Source: Acetobacteraceae bacterium
GTDB lineage: Bacteria; Pseudomonadota; Alphaproteobacteria; Acetobacterales; Acetobacteraceae
Reading direction: 5' to 3'
Length of the DNA: 48,108 nucleotides
Assembly (NCBI GenBank): GCA_025352995.1
Contig: JANXRN010000384.1
Location: forward strand, 1-48,108
Both the position numbers and the translations under genes were made by a program. The notes beneath the pieces are model-generated. The model was not told where the DNA came from. It made no database searches and was given only the letters and a program-made list of their open reading frames with translations. Shown here one piece after another: positions 24,392 through 32,496 of the stretch; positions within the stretch are counted from its first letter, which is position 1; every line of letters starts with the position of its first letter.

Positions 24392-26230
24392 CTAGCCAAT
24401 CTGGCCGGCAATGGTTTCGGCGATGTGGCGGGCAGTGATCGGGCTGCCATCGTAGTGCAGCACTTTGCCCAGCCGTTTCGGATTGATCTCTTCTTCGTTG
24501 ATCAACAAGGTACGCATTTGCGCATCACGATTTTGTTCGACCACGAAGACCTTGTCATGGGCTTCAACGAATGCGCCGACTTCGGCCGCAAACGGGAAGC
24601 CGCGCACTCGCATCAGGTCGAGATGGATACCGCGTCCGGCAAGGATTTCAGCCGCTTCCAGCATCGCCGGCGCCGTCGAGCCATAATAGATCGCGGCAAA
24701 TTTGGTTGGCGCGGCCGCTTTCGTGCTAATCGGCGCTGGCACCAGCGTCTTGGCGGTCTCGAATTTCTTCAGCAGCCGATCCATGTTGCGCTGATAGGCA
24801 GCCCCGTCTTCGGTGTAGCGGGCATATTCATCGCGGCTGGTGCCACGGGTGAAATATGCACCTTTTGACGGGTGCGTGCCCGGATAGGTGCGATACGGAA
24901 TACCATCGCCGTCAACATCCAGGTAACGGCCAAAAACCTTGCCCGCGACAAGGTCCTCGGCAGTCATCACCTTGCCGCGATCGAGCTTGCGGCTGTCATC
25001 CCAGGTCAATGGCCGGCACAGCCGCTCATTCATGCCGATATCGAGATCAAGCAGCACAAAAATCGGGGTTTGCAGCCGATCGGCGAGGTCCATCGCGTCG
25101 GCGCCGAAATCGAAACATTCCGCCGGGTCCTCGGGGAACAGCAGCACATGCTTGGTGTCGCCATGGGACGCATAGGCGCAGGACAGCAAATCGCATTGTT
25201 GATTGCGCGTCGGCATGCCGGTTGACGGTCCCGCGCGCTGGACATCGAAAATCACCGCTGGGATTTCTGCGAAATAGGCAAGGCCGATGAATTCCTGCAT
25301 CAGCGAAATGCCGGGCCCGGATGTTGCGGTAAAGGCGCGCGCGCCGTTCCAGCCCGCGCCGATTACCATGCCGATCGACGATAATTCGTCTTCCGCCTGG
25401 ACAATACCAAACCGCTTCTTCTTGGTTTCCGGATCAACGCGATAGCGGTTGCAGTAGCGAATGAACGCCTCCGCCAACGATGATGACGGCGTGATCGGAT
25501 ACCAGGCGCACACCGTGGCCCCGCCGTAGAGCGCTCCGAGCGCAGATGCCGCATTGCCTTCCAGGAAAATCCGATCACCGACCTGATCGGACGGGCGGAA
25601 ACGCAACCCGATCGGGCATTGCAAATTCGCCAGCGCATAGTCGTAACCCAGCCGCAGCGCCTGATGGTTCGCGGCAATCAGCTTGTCACGTCCCTTGAAC
25701 TGGTCAGCCAGCAGCCCCTCAATCGCCTTGACGTCCATTTCGAGCAGTGCCGCGAGAACCCCGACATAGATGATATTCTTGAACAATTGCCGTTCGCGCG
25801 ACAGCGTATAGGCAGCGTTGGTGATCGCGGTCAGCGGCACACCGATGACGTTGATATCATCACGAAACTTCGACGGCGGCATCGGCTTGGTGCTGTCGTA
25901 AAACAAATACCCGCCGGGGACGATGGACGCGATGTCCTCGTCCCAAGTTTGCGGGTTCATCGCCACAATCAGGTCCGTGCCGTCGCGCGCACCCATGTGG
26001 CCGGCTTCGGACACGCGCATTTCATACCAGGTCGGCAGCCCTTGGATGTTGGACGGGAAGATGTTGCGCGGCGTCACCGGCACGCCCATCCGCAAGATCG
26101 CCTTGGCGAAAAGCTGGTTCGCCGAGGCCGAACCGGAACCATTGACGTTGGCGAACTTCACCACGAATTCGTTCACCGCCTGCAAGGCCGGAACGCTTGA
26201 TTGTGGCTGAATTTTATCGATCGCGTTCAT
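24392..26230 (-). CDS. korA: 2-oxoacid:ferredoxin oxidoreductase, fused gamma-alpha subunit
   Basis: A 612-residue protein with a gamma domain first (~20-195, including NVNGSGSASANQLFAKAI) and an alpha pyrimidine domain after (~205-610). The alpha part has EGNAASALGALYGG, the YPITPSSSLAEAF motif and ATSGPGISLMQEFIGLA. C-terminal FVVEQNRDAQMRTLL is typical of the subunit. The start is ATG 26230, overlapping the stop of the flavoprotein gene (ATGA). An upstream extension to 26356 is another-frame text of that gene. Gamma-alpha fusion is the usual form in the 2-oxoglutarate oxidoreductases of Thauera, Azoarcus and Magnetospirillum. Confidence 0.87.
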   Translation of the reverse strand: MNAIDKIQPQSSVPALQAVNEFVVKFANVNGSGSASANQLFAKAILRMGVPVTPRNIFPSNIQGLPTWYEMRVSEAGHMGARDGTDLIVAMNPQTWDEDIASIVPGGYLFYDSTKPMPPSKFRDDINVIGVPLTAITNAAYTLSRERQLFKNIIYVGVLAALLEMDVKAIEGLLADQFKGRDKLIAANHQALRLGYDYALANLQCPIGLRFRPSDQVGDRIFLEGNAASALGALYGGATVCAWYPITPSSSLAEAFIRYCNRYRVDPETKKKRFGIVQAEDELSSIGMVIGAGWNGARAFTATSGPGISLMQEFIGLAYFAEIPAVIFDVQRAGPSTGMPTRNQQCDLLSCAYASHGDTKHVLLFPEDPAECFDFGADAMDLADRLQTPIFVLLDLDIGMNERLCRPLTWDDSRKLDRGKVMTAEDLVAGKVFGRYLDVDGDGIPYRTYPGTHPSKGAYFTRGTSRDEYARYTEDGAAYQRNMDRLLKKFETAKTLVPAPISTKAAAPTKFAAIYYGSTAPAMLEAAEILAGRGIHLDLMRVRGFPFAAEVGAFVEAHDKVFVVEQNRDAQMRTLLINEEEINPKRLGKVLHYDGSPITARHIAETIAGQIG

Positions 26231-28035
26231 GCTTGCACTCCCTGCCGGGTGGTCCTTGTCTTGATCGGGCTGACTTGCGCCAGATCGATCAGATATTGCT
26301 GCATGTCCCAGGCACCGGTTGGACACCGCTCGGCGCACAGTCCGCAATGCAGGCACATATCCTCGTCCTTGGCCATCACTCGGCCGGTCTTGAGGCCGTC
26401 GGACACATAAATATCCTGGGTCAAGTTCAGCGCTGGCGCCGAAAGCCGGGTGCGCAATTCAGCCTCCGGCCCATCCTCGGCGAAGGTGATGCAGTCCACC
26501 GGGCAGATATCAACGCAGGCGTCGCATTCGATGCACAGCTTTGGAGCAAACACGGTTTGCACGTCGCAGTTCAGGCAGCGTTGGGCTTCCTTGAAGGCGA
26601 GTTGCTCATCATAGCCCAGTTCGACCTCTTCCTTGATGTCCTTCAGGGCAATACCGAGGTCGAGATGCGGCACCTTGAAGCGCATGTCATTCTGAATGTC
26701 GTTGTCGTAGCTCCATTCATGAATGCCCATTTTCTGGGAGATGACGGTCACATCCGGCGCCGGCCGGTCACGCAAATCGCCGCCATGGCAGAACTTGTCG
26801 ATCGAGATAGCGGCCTGATGCGCGTGCGCCACCGCCCAGATGATATTCTTCGGACCAAATGCCGCGTCACCGCCGAAAAACACCCGCTCATTGGTTGATT
26901 GCAAAGTCAGCGCATCGACCTTGGGCATGTCCCAACGGTCGAAATCGATCCCAATATCGCGCTCGATCCACGGAAACGAATTTTCCTGCCCAACGGCCAC
27001 CAGCACGTCGTCGCAGTCAATCCGGACCGGGGCTTCACCAGTTGAAACCAAATTGCGCCTTCCATCGCCGTCATATTCGGCGCGCACCTTATCGAAGCTC
27101 ATGCCAACCAGCTTGCCCGCTTCGTGGAGGAATTCGATCGGCACCAGGAAGTTCAGGATCGGAATGCCTTCGTGCTGGGCGTCCTCTTTCTCCCAGGGTG
27201 AGGCTTTCATTTCCTCAAACCCGCTGCGCACCACCACCTTGACGTCATCACCGCCGAGCCGTCGGGCCGACCGGCAGCAATCCATCGCGGTATTGCCACC
27301 GCCGAGCACGATGACCCTGCGGCCGATTTTCTCGACATGGCCAAAGGATACCGATGACAGCCAGTCGATGCCGAGATGGATATTCGCCGCCGCTTCCTGT
27401 CGGCCGGGTATGATCAAGTCACGCCCACGCGGCGCGCCTGAACCAACGAACACCGCGTCATAGCCATCATCGAGCAGCGACTTCAGGCTATCGACCGTCG
27501 AATTATAGCGCGTCTCAACGCCGAGCGCTTCGATGTAGCCGACTTCCTCGTCGATCACGCTTTCCGGCAGGCGGAATTTCGGGATCTGGCTGCGGATCAT
27601 CCCACCACCGCGGGCGAAGCTGTCGAACACGGTGACCTCATAGCCGACCGGTGCTAGATCGCGGGCAACCGCGAGGCTCGCCGGCCCTGCACCCACGCAC
27701 GCGACGCGCTTGCCATTTTTTGCGCTGGCAGGCGTCGGCATCCGGCCAGTGAGATCGCCCTTGTAGTCGGCGGCCACCCGCTTGAGCCGGCAGATCGCCA
27801 CCGGTTCTTCCTCAACCCGGCCACGCCGGCAGGCCGGTTCGCACGGGCGGTCGCAGGTGCGGCCCAAAATCCCGGGGAAAACATTGGATTTCCAGTTGAT
27901 CATATAGGCATCGGCATAACGCCGATCCGCGATCAGTCGGATATATTCGGGGACGGGGGTGTGGGCGGGACAGGCCCACTGGCAATCGACGACTTTATGG
28001 AAATAGTCCGGATTGCTGATATCGGTGCTCTGCAA
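26227..28035 (-). CDS. korC: FAD- and FeS-dependent NAD(P)H:ferredoxin oxidoreductase (GltD-like, C-terminal ferredoxin), KorC type
   Basis: A ~602-residue flavoprotein. The N-terminal GltD-like FeS region has Cys18/Cys22 (DCQWACPAH) and Cys61/65/69 (GRTCDRPCEPACRRG). An FAD-binding GAGPAS motif follows at 115-120, and an NAD(P) motif GGGNTAMD lies near 255. A C-terminal ferredoxin domain carries two 4Fe-4S sets: CIECDACVDICPVDC and CLHCGLCAERCPTG. It would pass electrons between the 2-oxoacid oxidoreductase and NAD(P), as reported for KorC of Azoarcus evansii. I chose the TTG at 28035, with GGGGAG 10 bases upstream, because homologues begin shortly before NPDYFHKVVDCQ. The ATG at 28119 would add about 28 unlikely residues. 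First gene of the 13-gene operon. Confidence 0.82.
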   Translation of the reverse strand: MQSTDISNPDYFHKVVDCQWACPAHTPVPEYIRLIADRRYADAYMINWKSNVFPGILGRTCDRPCEPACRRGRVEEEPVAICRLKRVAADYKGDLTGRMPTPASAKNGKRVACVGAGPASLAVARDLAPVGYEVTVFDSFARGGGMIRSQIPKFRLPESVIDEEVGYIEALGVETRYNSTVDSLKSLLDDGYDAVFVGSGAPRGRDLIIPGRQEAAANIHLGIDWLSSVSFGHVEKIGRRVIVLGGGNTAMDCCRSARRLGGDDVKVVVRSGFEEMKASPWEKEDAQHEGIPILNFLVPIEFLHEAGKLVGMSFDKVRAEYDGDGRRNLVSTGEAPVRIDCDDVLVAVGQENSFPWIERDIGIDFDRWDMPKVDALTLQSTNERVFFGGDAAFGPKNIIWAVAHAHQAAISIDKFCHGGDLRDRPAPDVTVISQKMGIHEWSYDNDIQNDMRFKVPHLDLGIALKDIKEEVELGYDEQLAFKEAQRCLNCDVQTVFAPKLCIECDACVDICPVDCITFAEDGPEAELRTRLSAPALNLTQDIYVSDGLKTGRVMAKDEDMCLHCGLCAERCPTGAWDMQQYLIDLAQVSPIKTRTTRQGVQA

Positions 28036-28182
28036 GACGTGTTCGCTCCCCGCTTTCTCGCGCCGTCGGGCGCCGAAATTGCCCGGTAGGCGATACCCCC
28101 GGGCTGGCCAGTATGACATTGACCGCCGCGCGCTGGTAGGCCCCCCTTCCCGTGCCGCCCGTGTCGGGCGAGACTAGGGGTT
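28036..28182. promoter_or_regulatory. Divergent intergenic region (korC operon / EEP nuclease gene)
   Basis: These 147 bp lie between the TTG of korC and the ATG of the rightward nuclease gene. The promoter of the long leftward operon must lie here or further right, inside the nuclease gene. I see no clear sigma-70 or sigma-54 boxes and no long palindrome. A C-run (about 28140-28148) and GC-rich text dominate. Confidence 0.4.
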
Positions 28183-29049
28183 ATGCGCTGTTTGCACCCC
28201 ATTCTTGTCGCTGTCTGGCTGATCATTTTCGGTGGCAATGCGTCGGCGACCGATCTGAAACTTGCCACCTGGAATCTTGAATGGCTGACCGAACGGCCAG
28301 CCGGCGATCCAGCGCTGCCCAAGGATGTACGACCGAAGGCCGCCGCCGATATCATGGTATTGCGCGACTACGCCGCTAAGCTTGCGGCTGATATTGTGGC
28401 ATTTCAGGAAGTTGACGGCGCTAGGATCGCGGCCCAGATATTTCCCGCCGCCGACTACAACTTGCATTTGACCGGCGATAAGGTCACCCAGCGCGTCGGC
28501 TTTGCGGTCCGCCGCAATTTACGCTTCACAATCAACCCCGACCTGGTTGGATTGGATGTCTATCCCGACGCCAAATTCCACCTGCGCAGCGGCGCGGACA
28601 TTACCTTGGAACTGCCGGGCGGCAAGCTGCGGGTGCTCAATGTGCATCTCAAAACCGGATGTCGCGAAGACCGCCTCAGTTCCGGGCGACCCCAATGCGA
28701 GACGCTGGGCCGGCAATTGGCACCGTTGCAGGGCTGGATTGCGCAACGCCGGGCGGACGGTGTGCCGTTCGTGCTGATCGGCGATTTCAACCGCTGGATG
28801 GATGGACACGACCCGTTCTATGCCGGACTCGCGGCGTCTGGGCCTTTGGCGCGAGCCACCGAAGGGCAAACCAGCCCGTGCTGGGGTGGCGGCGGCTTCA
28901 TCGACCATATCATCGCCGGCGGGAGTGCCCGGCCCTGGATGCAGGCCGGCAGCTTGCGCGTGCTGGTTTACAAAGAGAAAGGGATTACCTGGAAGGAACG
29001 CCTGTCGGACCATTGCCCGGTTTCCGTACGCTTTCGTGTGCCCGACTGA
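28183..29049 (+). CDS. Secreted endonuclease/exonuclease/phosphatase (EEP) family protein
   Basis: A 288-residue protein with a signal peptide (hydrophobic PILVAVWLIIFGGNASA, cleavage near residue 22) and a DNase I-like fold. Catalytic motifs in order: ATWNLEW (Asn31, Glu33), FQEVD, the NVHLK His, IGDFNRW, FIDHI and a terminal SDHCPV. All metal and catalytic residues appear intact. It is predicted to be a periplasmic or secreted metal-dependent phosphodiesterase; nucleic acid, phospholipid or phosphoinositide substrates are all possible. It is transcribed divergently from the korC operon. Confidence 0.85.
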   Translation: MRCLHPILVAVWLIIFGGNASATDLKLATWNLEWLTERPAGDPALPKDVRPKAAADIMVLRDYAAKLAADIVAFQEVDGARIAAQIFPAADYNLHLTGDKVTQRVGFAVRRNLRFTINPDLVGLDVYPDAKFHLRSGADITLELPGGKLRVLNVHLKTGCREDRLSSGRPQCETLGRQLAPLQGWIAQRRADGVPFVLIGDFNRWMDGHDPFYAGLAASGPLARATEGQTSPCWGGGGFIDHIIAGGSARPWMQAGSLRVLVYKEKGITWKERLSDHCPVSVRFRVPD

Positions 29050-29059
29050 GGTAGCAATT

Positions 29060-29090
29060 CAAAAAAGTCATCGCTTTTTGTTCGCAAAAA
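29060..29090. terminator. AT-rich alternative hairpins after the EEP nuclease gene
   Basis: Two mutually exclusive stems share the T run. AAAAAG (29062-29067) can pair with CTTTTT (29074-29079). Alternatively TTTTTG (29075-29080) pairs perfectly with CAAAAA (29085-29090) around a TTCG loop. The stretch stands out against the GC-rich surroundings and lies between the nuclease stop and the MFS start. It may be a terminator or a small dispersed repeat. Confidence 0.4.
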
Positions 29091-29118
29091 ATACTGCTCC
29101 CTACCCTGGAAATGACGC

Positions 29119-30351
29119 ATGTTAAGGACCTATCTGCGCATCACGCTTCCCTTAGCCGGGATGAACTTCGTCAATCAGGCTGCCCGTGGCATGATGGCGG
29201 TGGTTGGTCCGGTGCTGGCCGCGCAATATGCGTTGTCGGCTTCCGAGCTTGGCCTGTTGTCCTCAGCGGCGTTCGCCAGTTACTGCCTGTGGCAATTGCC
29301 GCTCGGTATATTGCTGGACCGGTGGGGGCCGCGGATGGTGCAAACCCTGATGGGCCTGACTGCGGCAGCGGGCTTTGCGCTGTTCGCGGTTTCGGACGGC
29401 CTAACTGGCTTCATCGTCGCCCGCTTGTTGATCGGCGTCGGAATCGCGGCCGGATTGATGGCGCTGTTGAAAGCCCATTCGGTGTGGTTCGATCGCGCTC
29501 AGGTCGCCGCGGCCACGGGCATTGGGATGTTGATCGCGTCGTCCGCCGGCCTGTTGGTGACGGCACCGATGGAAGCAGCGCTCCCGGCACTGGGCTGGCG
29601 CGGTGTGTTCTGGTGCCTGACCGGTCTGGCCTTAGCCATGTCGGTATGGGTCTTCAGTTGCGTGCGCGAACGCGGACCGCAAACAAAGCGCCCGTTGAGC
29701 GTCGAACTCGCGGTGGTGCGAGCGATCGTTTCCGACCGGCGCTTTTGGCGCTTTACCCCGATGGTATCGCTGATGGCGATTTTCAGCTTTGCCTATCAGG
29801 GACTATGGGCGGGGCCGTGGCTCCGCGATGTCGCCGGATTGGATAGCGCGGGGAGTGCACGGACGTTATTCCTTTATACGCTCGGCACGATGGCGGGCAG
29901 CATGCTGTCGGGGCAGTTGGCCAGCCGGCTACAGGCACGTGGCCGGTCGGCGATGCTGGTGCCGCAGGTTTCGATTTTTCTGATGATGGCGGTCCAGGTT
30001 GGGTTTCTGATGCAGCCGGAACCAGACTGGGTGGTGACCTTTCTATGGGCAGTCCTGCCGTTGGTGGCCTCGGCCTCCGCACCCGGTTACGCCGCGATCG
30101 CCCAGCTTTTCCCGGTCGAACAGACCGGCCGCGTCAGCACTGCCATCAACACCCTGGTGCTGGGTGGCGCTTTTGCGTTGCAGTCACTGATTGGCTGGAT
30201 TCTCGACCTTTGGCCTCGGGTTGCCGGTGGTGGCTGGGATCGGCGTGGCTATGCCTGGGCGATGGGATTGTCGCTGGCGCTCGAAACCATCGCGGTGGTC
30301 TGGGCATGGCGCGAGGGGCGCCAACCCAGTTTGACAGAAAGCCAACGATAG
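29119..30351 (+). CDS. Major facilitator superfamily transporter
   Basis: A 410-residue inner-membrane protein with about twelve hydrophobic segments. The loop between helices 2 and 3 carries the MFS motif GILLDRWGPRMV. A charged central cytoplasmic loop (RERGPQTKRPLSV) divides the halves. It resembles the nitrate/sialate-like or general drug:H+ MFS groups, but the substrate cannot be read from sequence. It precedes the sulfite-oxidase gene by 45 bp, so the two could be cotranscribed. Confidence 0.88.
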   Translation: MLRTYLRITLPLAGMNFVNQAARGMMAVVGPVLAAQYALSASELGLLSSAAFASYCLWQLPLGILLDRWGPRMVQTLMGLTAAAGFALFAVSDGLTGFIVARLLIGVGIAAGLMALLKAHSVWFDRAQVAAATGIGMLIASSAGLLVTAPMEAALPALGWRGVFWCLTGLALAMSVWVFSCVRERGPQTKRPLSVELAVVRAIVSDRRFWRFTPMVSLMAIFSFAYQGLWAGPWLRDVAGLDSAGSARTLFLYTLGTMAGSMLSGQLASRLQARGRSAMLVPQVSIFLMMAVQVGFLMQPEPDWVVTFLWAVLPLVASASAPGYAAIAQLFPVEQTGRVSTAINTLVLGGAFALQSLIGWILDLWPRVAGGGWDRRGYAWAMGLSLALETIAVVWAWREGRQPSLTESQR

Positions 30352-30354
30352 CAA

Positions 30355-30370
30355 TGATCCGCGCGGATCA
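30355..30370. repeat. Perfect 16-bp palindrome between the MFS and molybdoenzyme genes
   Basis: TGATCCGCGCGGATCA is a perfect 8-bp inverted repeat without a spacer. It starts 3 bp after the MFS stop and lies 27 bp before the next ATG. No T run follows, so it is a weak terminator candidate. An operator site for the molybdoenzyme-ppk2 pair is possible. Confidence 0.45.
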
Positions 30371-30396
30371 GAGATTTTCATGGTATCAAGGGCCGC

Positions 30397-31602
30397 ATGG
30401 CAGCATCACTTGAACCGATGACCGCCAGGCGCGTCTCCCGGCGCGGTGTCCTGGCAGGCACGACCGCGTTATGGGCTTGCCGGGCCGACGCGGCGCCGCC
30501 TGGCGCAGATGGGACCGATCCGACCTCGGGCAAGGCGGGTTTGGTGCTGCGCAGTGCCACGCCGCTGGCGCTCGAAACCCCAGCCGCCAATTTTACCGAT
30601 CCGATCACCCCGAACGAGCGCTTCTTTGTGCGCTACAATTTGGCAACGCCGCCGACCCTGGCAGATTTAAACGATTGGTCACTGCGCATTGGCGGTGATG
30701 CAGCCGAACGACCATTTCAGTTCAGCATGGATGATTTGCGGAGATTTCCAACGCGGGAGGTGATCGCGGTCTGCCACTGCGCCGGCAACGCGCGATCGCT
30801 GTTCAATCCTCCGATTGAAGGGGTGCAATGGGGAGAAGGCGCGATGGGCTGTGCGCGCTGGCGTGGCGTTCGGCTGCGCGATGTCCTGAGCAAGGTAGGA
30901 ATTAAGCCCGAGGCCTTGGAAGTTGTGCTGACCGGCGCCGACAGCGCCCTCAACTTGCAGCAACCGCCCTATTCAAAAAGCCTGCCGCTCGACGTGGCGA
31001 TGGATGCCGGTACCCTGCTGGCCTATGAAATGAACAGCAAACCTTTGCCATTACTCAACGGCTATCCGCTCCGTCTGGTGGTCCCCGGCTGGTCTGCAAC
31101 CTACTGGATGAAACATGTCACCGGGCTGGAAATACGCAGCAGTCGGTTCGATGGATTTTGGATGACAACAGAATATCGCGTGCCGCGCGGGCTTTTCCCG
31201 GTCGAACGTGGCTTCGTCAGCCAGGAAACCGCGACCACCAATCCGATTACGGAAAATGTGCTCAACTGCGTCGTCACCAATGTGCGCGATGGCGATACGG
31301 TCAAGCTGGCCGGACTGGAAATACGCGGCCTCGCCTGGGGCGGGGCTAACGGGGTGCAGTCTGTCTCGGTCTCCCTGGATGACGGCACGCGCTGGCGCGC
31401 TGCAATTTTGGGCCCTGATATCGGCCGCTATGCATTCCGCGCCTGGCGTTTCGGAATCACCGGCGTACGACCTGGCCCCCTGAGCCTGCTTTTCCGCGCA
31501 ACATCCAATGACGGACAAACCCAAGGTGAGCGCGTTCGGTCCAACCCTGGCGGGTACCTGCATAACACCCAGCGCAAAATTACTTTGGACACCAGGTTAT
31601 GA
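30397..31602 (+). CDS. Tat-exported sulfite-oxidase-family molybdoenzyme (SorA-like)
   Basis: A 401-residue molybdenum-cofactor enzyme. The Tat signal has RRVSRRGVLAG followed by a hydrophobic stretch ending near ADA (~33). The Moco domain spans ~65-270, with the family's Cys in CHCAGNARS (ligand probably Cys128), NERFFVRYN and the GYPLRLVVPGWSATYWMKH block. A C-terminal Mo-co dimerisation domain (~280-400) ends SNPGGYLHNT. There is no fused haem domain and no cytochrome c gene nearby, unlike SorAB, so the electron acceptor must be encoded elsewhere. It probably oxidises sulfite in the periplasm, though other substrates are possible. Its stop overlaps ppk2 by 4 bp. Confidence 0.85.
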   Translation: MAASLEPMTARRVSRRGVLAGTTALWACRADAAPPGADGTDPTSGKAGLVLRSATPLALETPAANFTDPITPNERFFVRYNLATPPTLADLNDWSLRIGGDAAERPFQFSMDDLRRFPTREVIAVCHCAGNARSLFNPPIEGVQWGEGAMGCARWRGVRLRDVLSKVGIKPEALEVVLTGADSALNLQQPPYSKSLPLDVAMDAGTLLAYEMNSKPLPLLNGYPLRLVVPGWSATYWMKHVTGLEIRSSRFDGFWMTTEYRVPRGLFPVERGFVSQETATTNPITENVLNCVVTNVRDGDTVKLAGLEIRGLAWGGANGVQSVSVSLDDGTRWRAAILGPDIGRYAFRAWRFGITGVRPGPLSLLFRATSNDGQTQGERVRSNPGGYLHNTQRKITLDTRL

Positions 31603-32492
31603 AACAATCCCGCAAGAATCCCGCAGGATTGCTGAAACACCTCACCGTGACAAACGGCAAGGAATTCCGTCTTCGCGATCACAACCCCGATGCGACCCCG
31701 CGCGGGATAAATGAAGCCGCAGCGCTTGCCCTGCTCGCGGACGGTATCGCGCGACTGTCCGCGTTACAGGAGCGGCTGTACGCCCAAGGCACCTGGTCGC
31801 TGCTCTGCGTATTCCAGGCGATGGATGCTGCCGGCAAAGACGGCACCATCAAGCACGTCATGTCCGGGGTGAACCCGCAAGGGGTGCGCGTGCATGCGTT
31901 CAAGTCGCCAGGACCCGAGGAGCTTGCGCATGATTTTCTCTGGCGGGTAAGCCGCGAATTACCGCCACGCGGCCAGATCGGGATTTTCAATCGCAGCCAC
32001 TACGAAGAAGTGCTGGTGGCCCGGCTGCACCCGGAAATTGTTGCCCATCAACATTTGCCGGGTGAACGTCAGGGCAAGCATTTCTGGCGGCACCGTTTGG
32101 CCGATATCGCCGCCTTCGAGCGATATCTGGATCGTCAGGGCTGCATCGTCATCAAATTCTTCCTCAACATATCCCGCAATGAGCAGCGCAAGCGGTTGCT
32201 TGCACGGCTGGATACACCGTCAAAGCAATGGAAAATCGTCCCCAGCGATATTGCCGAACGGGCACGTTGGGACGAGTATATGAAAGCCTATGAAGCGGCG
32301 ATTGCCGCCACGGCGACCAAGGCTGCACCGTGGTACGTGGTGCCGGCCAACAACAAATGGGCAGCGCGACTGGTCGTGGTTGAGGCCATCGTGGTAGCCC
32401 TGAGCGCGCTGAATTTGCGCACGCCGCAACTGGCCGCCGAAGATCATCTGTGGCTTGCCGAGGCACGCCATTTGCTCGAACACGAGGGTTAA
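31599..32492 (+). CDS. ppk2: Polyphosphate kinase 2, class III-like
   Basis: A 297-residue PPK2-family kinase. Walker A is FQAMDAAGKDGTIKH (Asp76, Lys80, Asp81). The Walker B-like motif reads IFNRSHYEEVLVARLHP (129-145). Asn in place of Asp before RSHY, with the EEVL continuation, is characteristic of class III PPK2, which phosphorylate both AMP and ADP from polyphosphate. The lid region KQWKIVPSDIAERARWDEY is present. It is cytoplasmic. Translational coupling (ATGA) to a periplasmic molybdoenzyme is odd and has no obvious explanation. Confidence 0.92.
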   Translation: MKQSRKNPAGLLKHLTVTNGKEFRLRDHNPDATPRGINEAAALALLADGIARLSALQERLYAQGTWSLLCVFQAMDAAGKDGTIKHVMSGVNPQGVRVHAFKSPGPEELAHDFLWRVSRELPPRGQIGIFNRSHYEEVLVARLHPEIVAHQHLPGERQGKHFWRHRLADIAAFERYLDRQGCIVIKFFLNISRNEQRKRLLARLDTPSKQWKIVPSDIAERARWDEYMKAYEAAIAATATKAAPWYVVPANNKWAARLVVVEAIVVALSALNLRTPQLAAEDHLWLAEARHLLEHEG

Positions 32493-32496
32493 TCAT

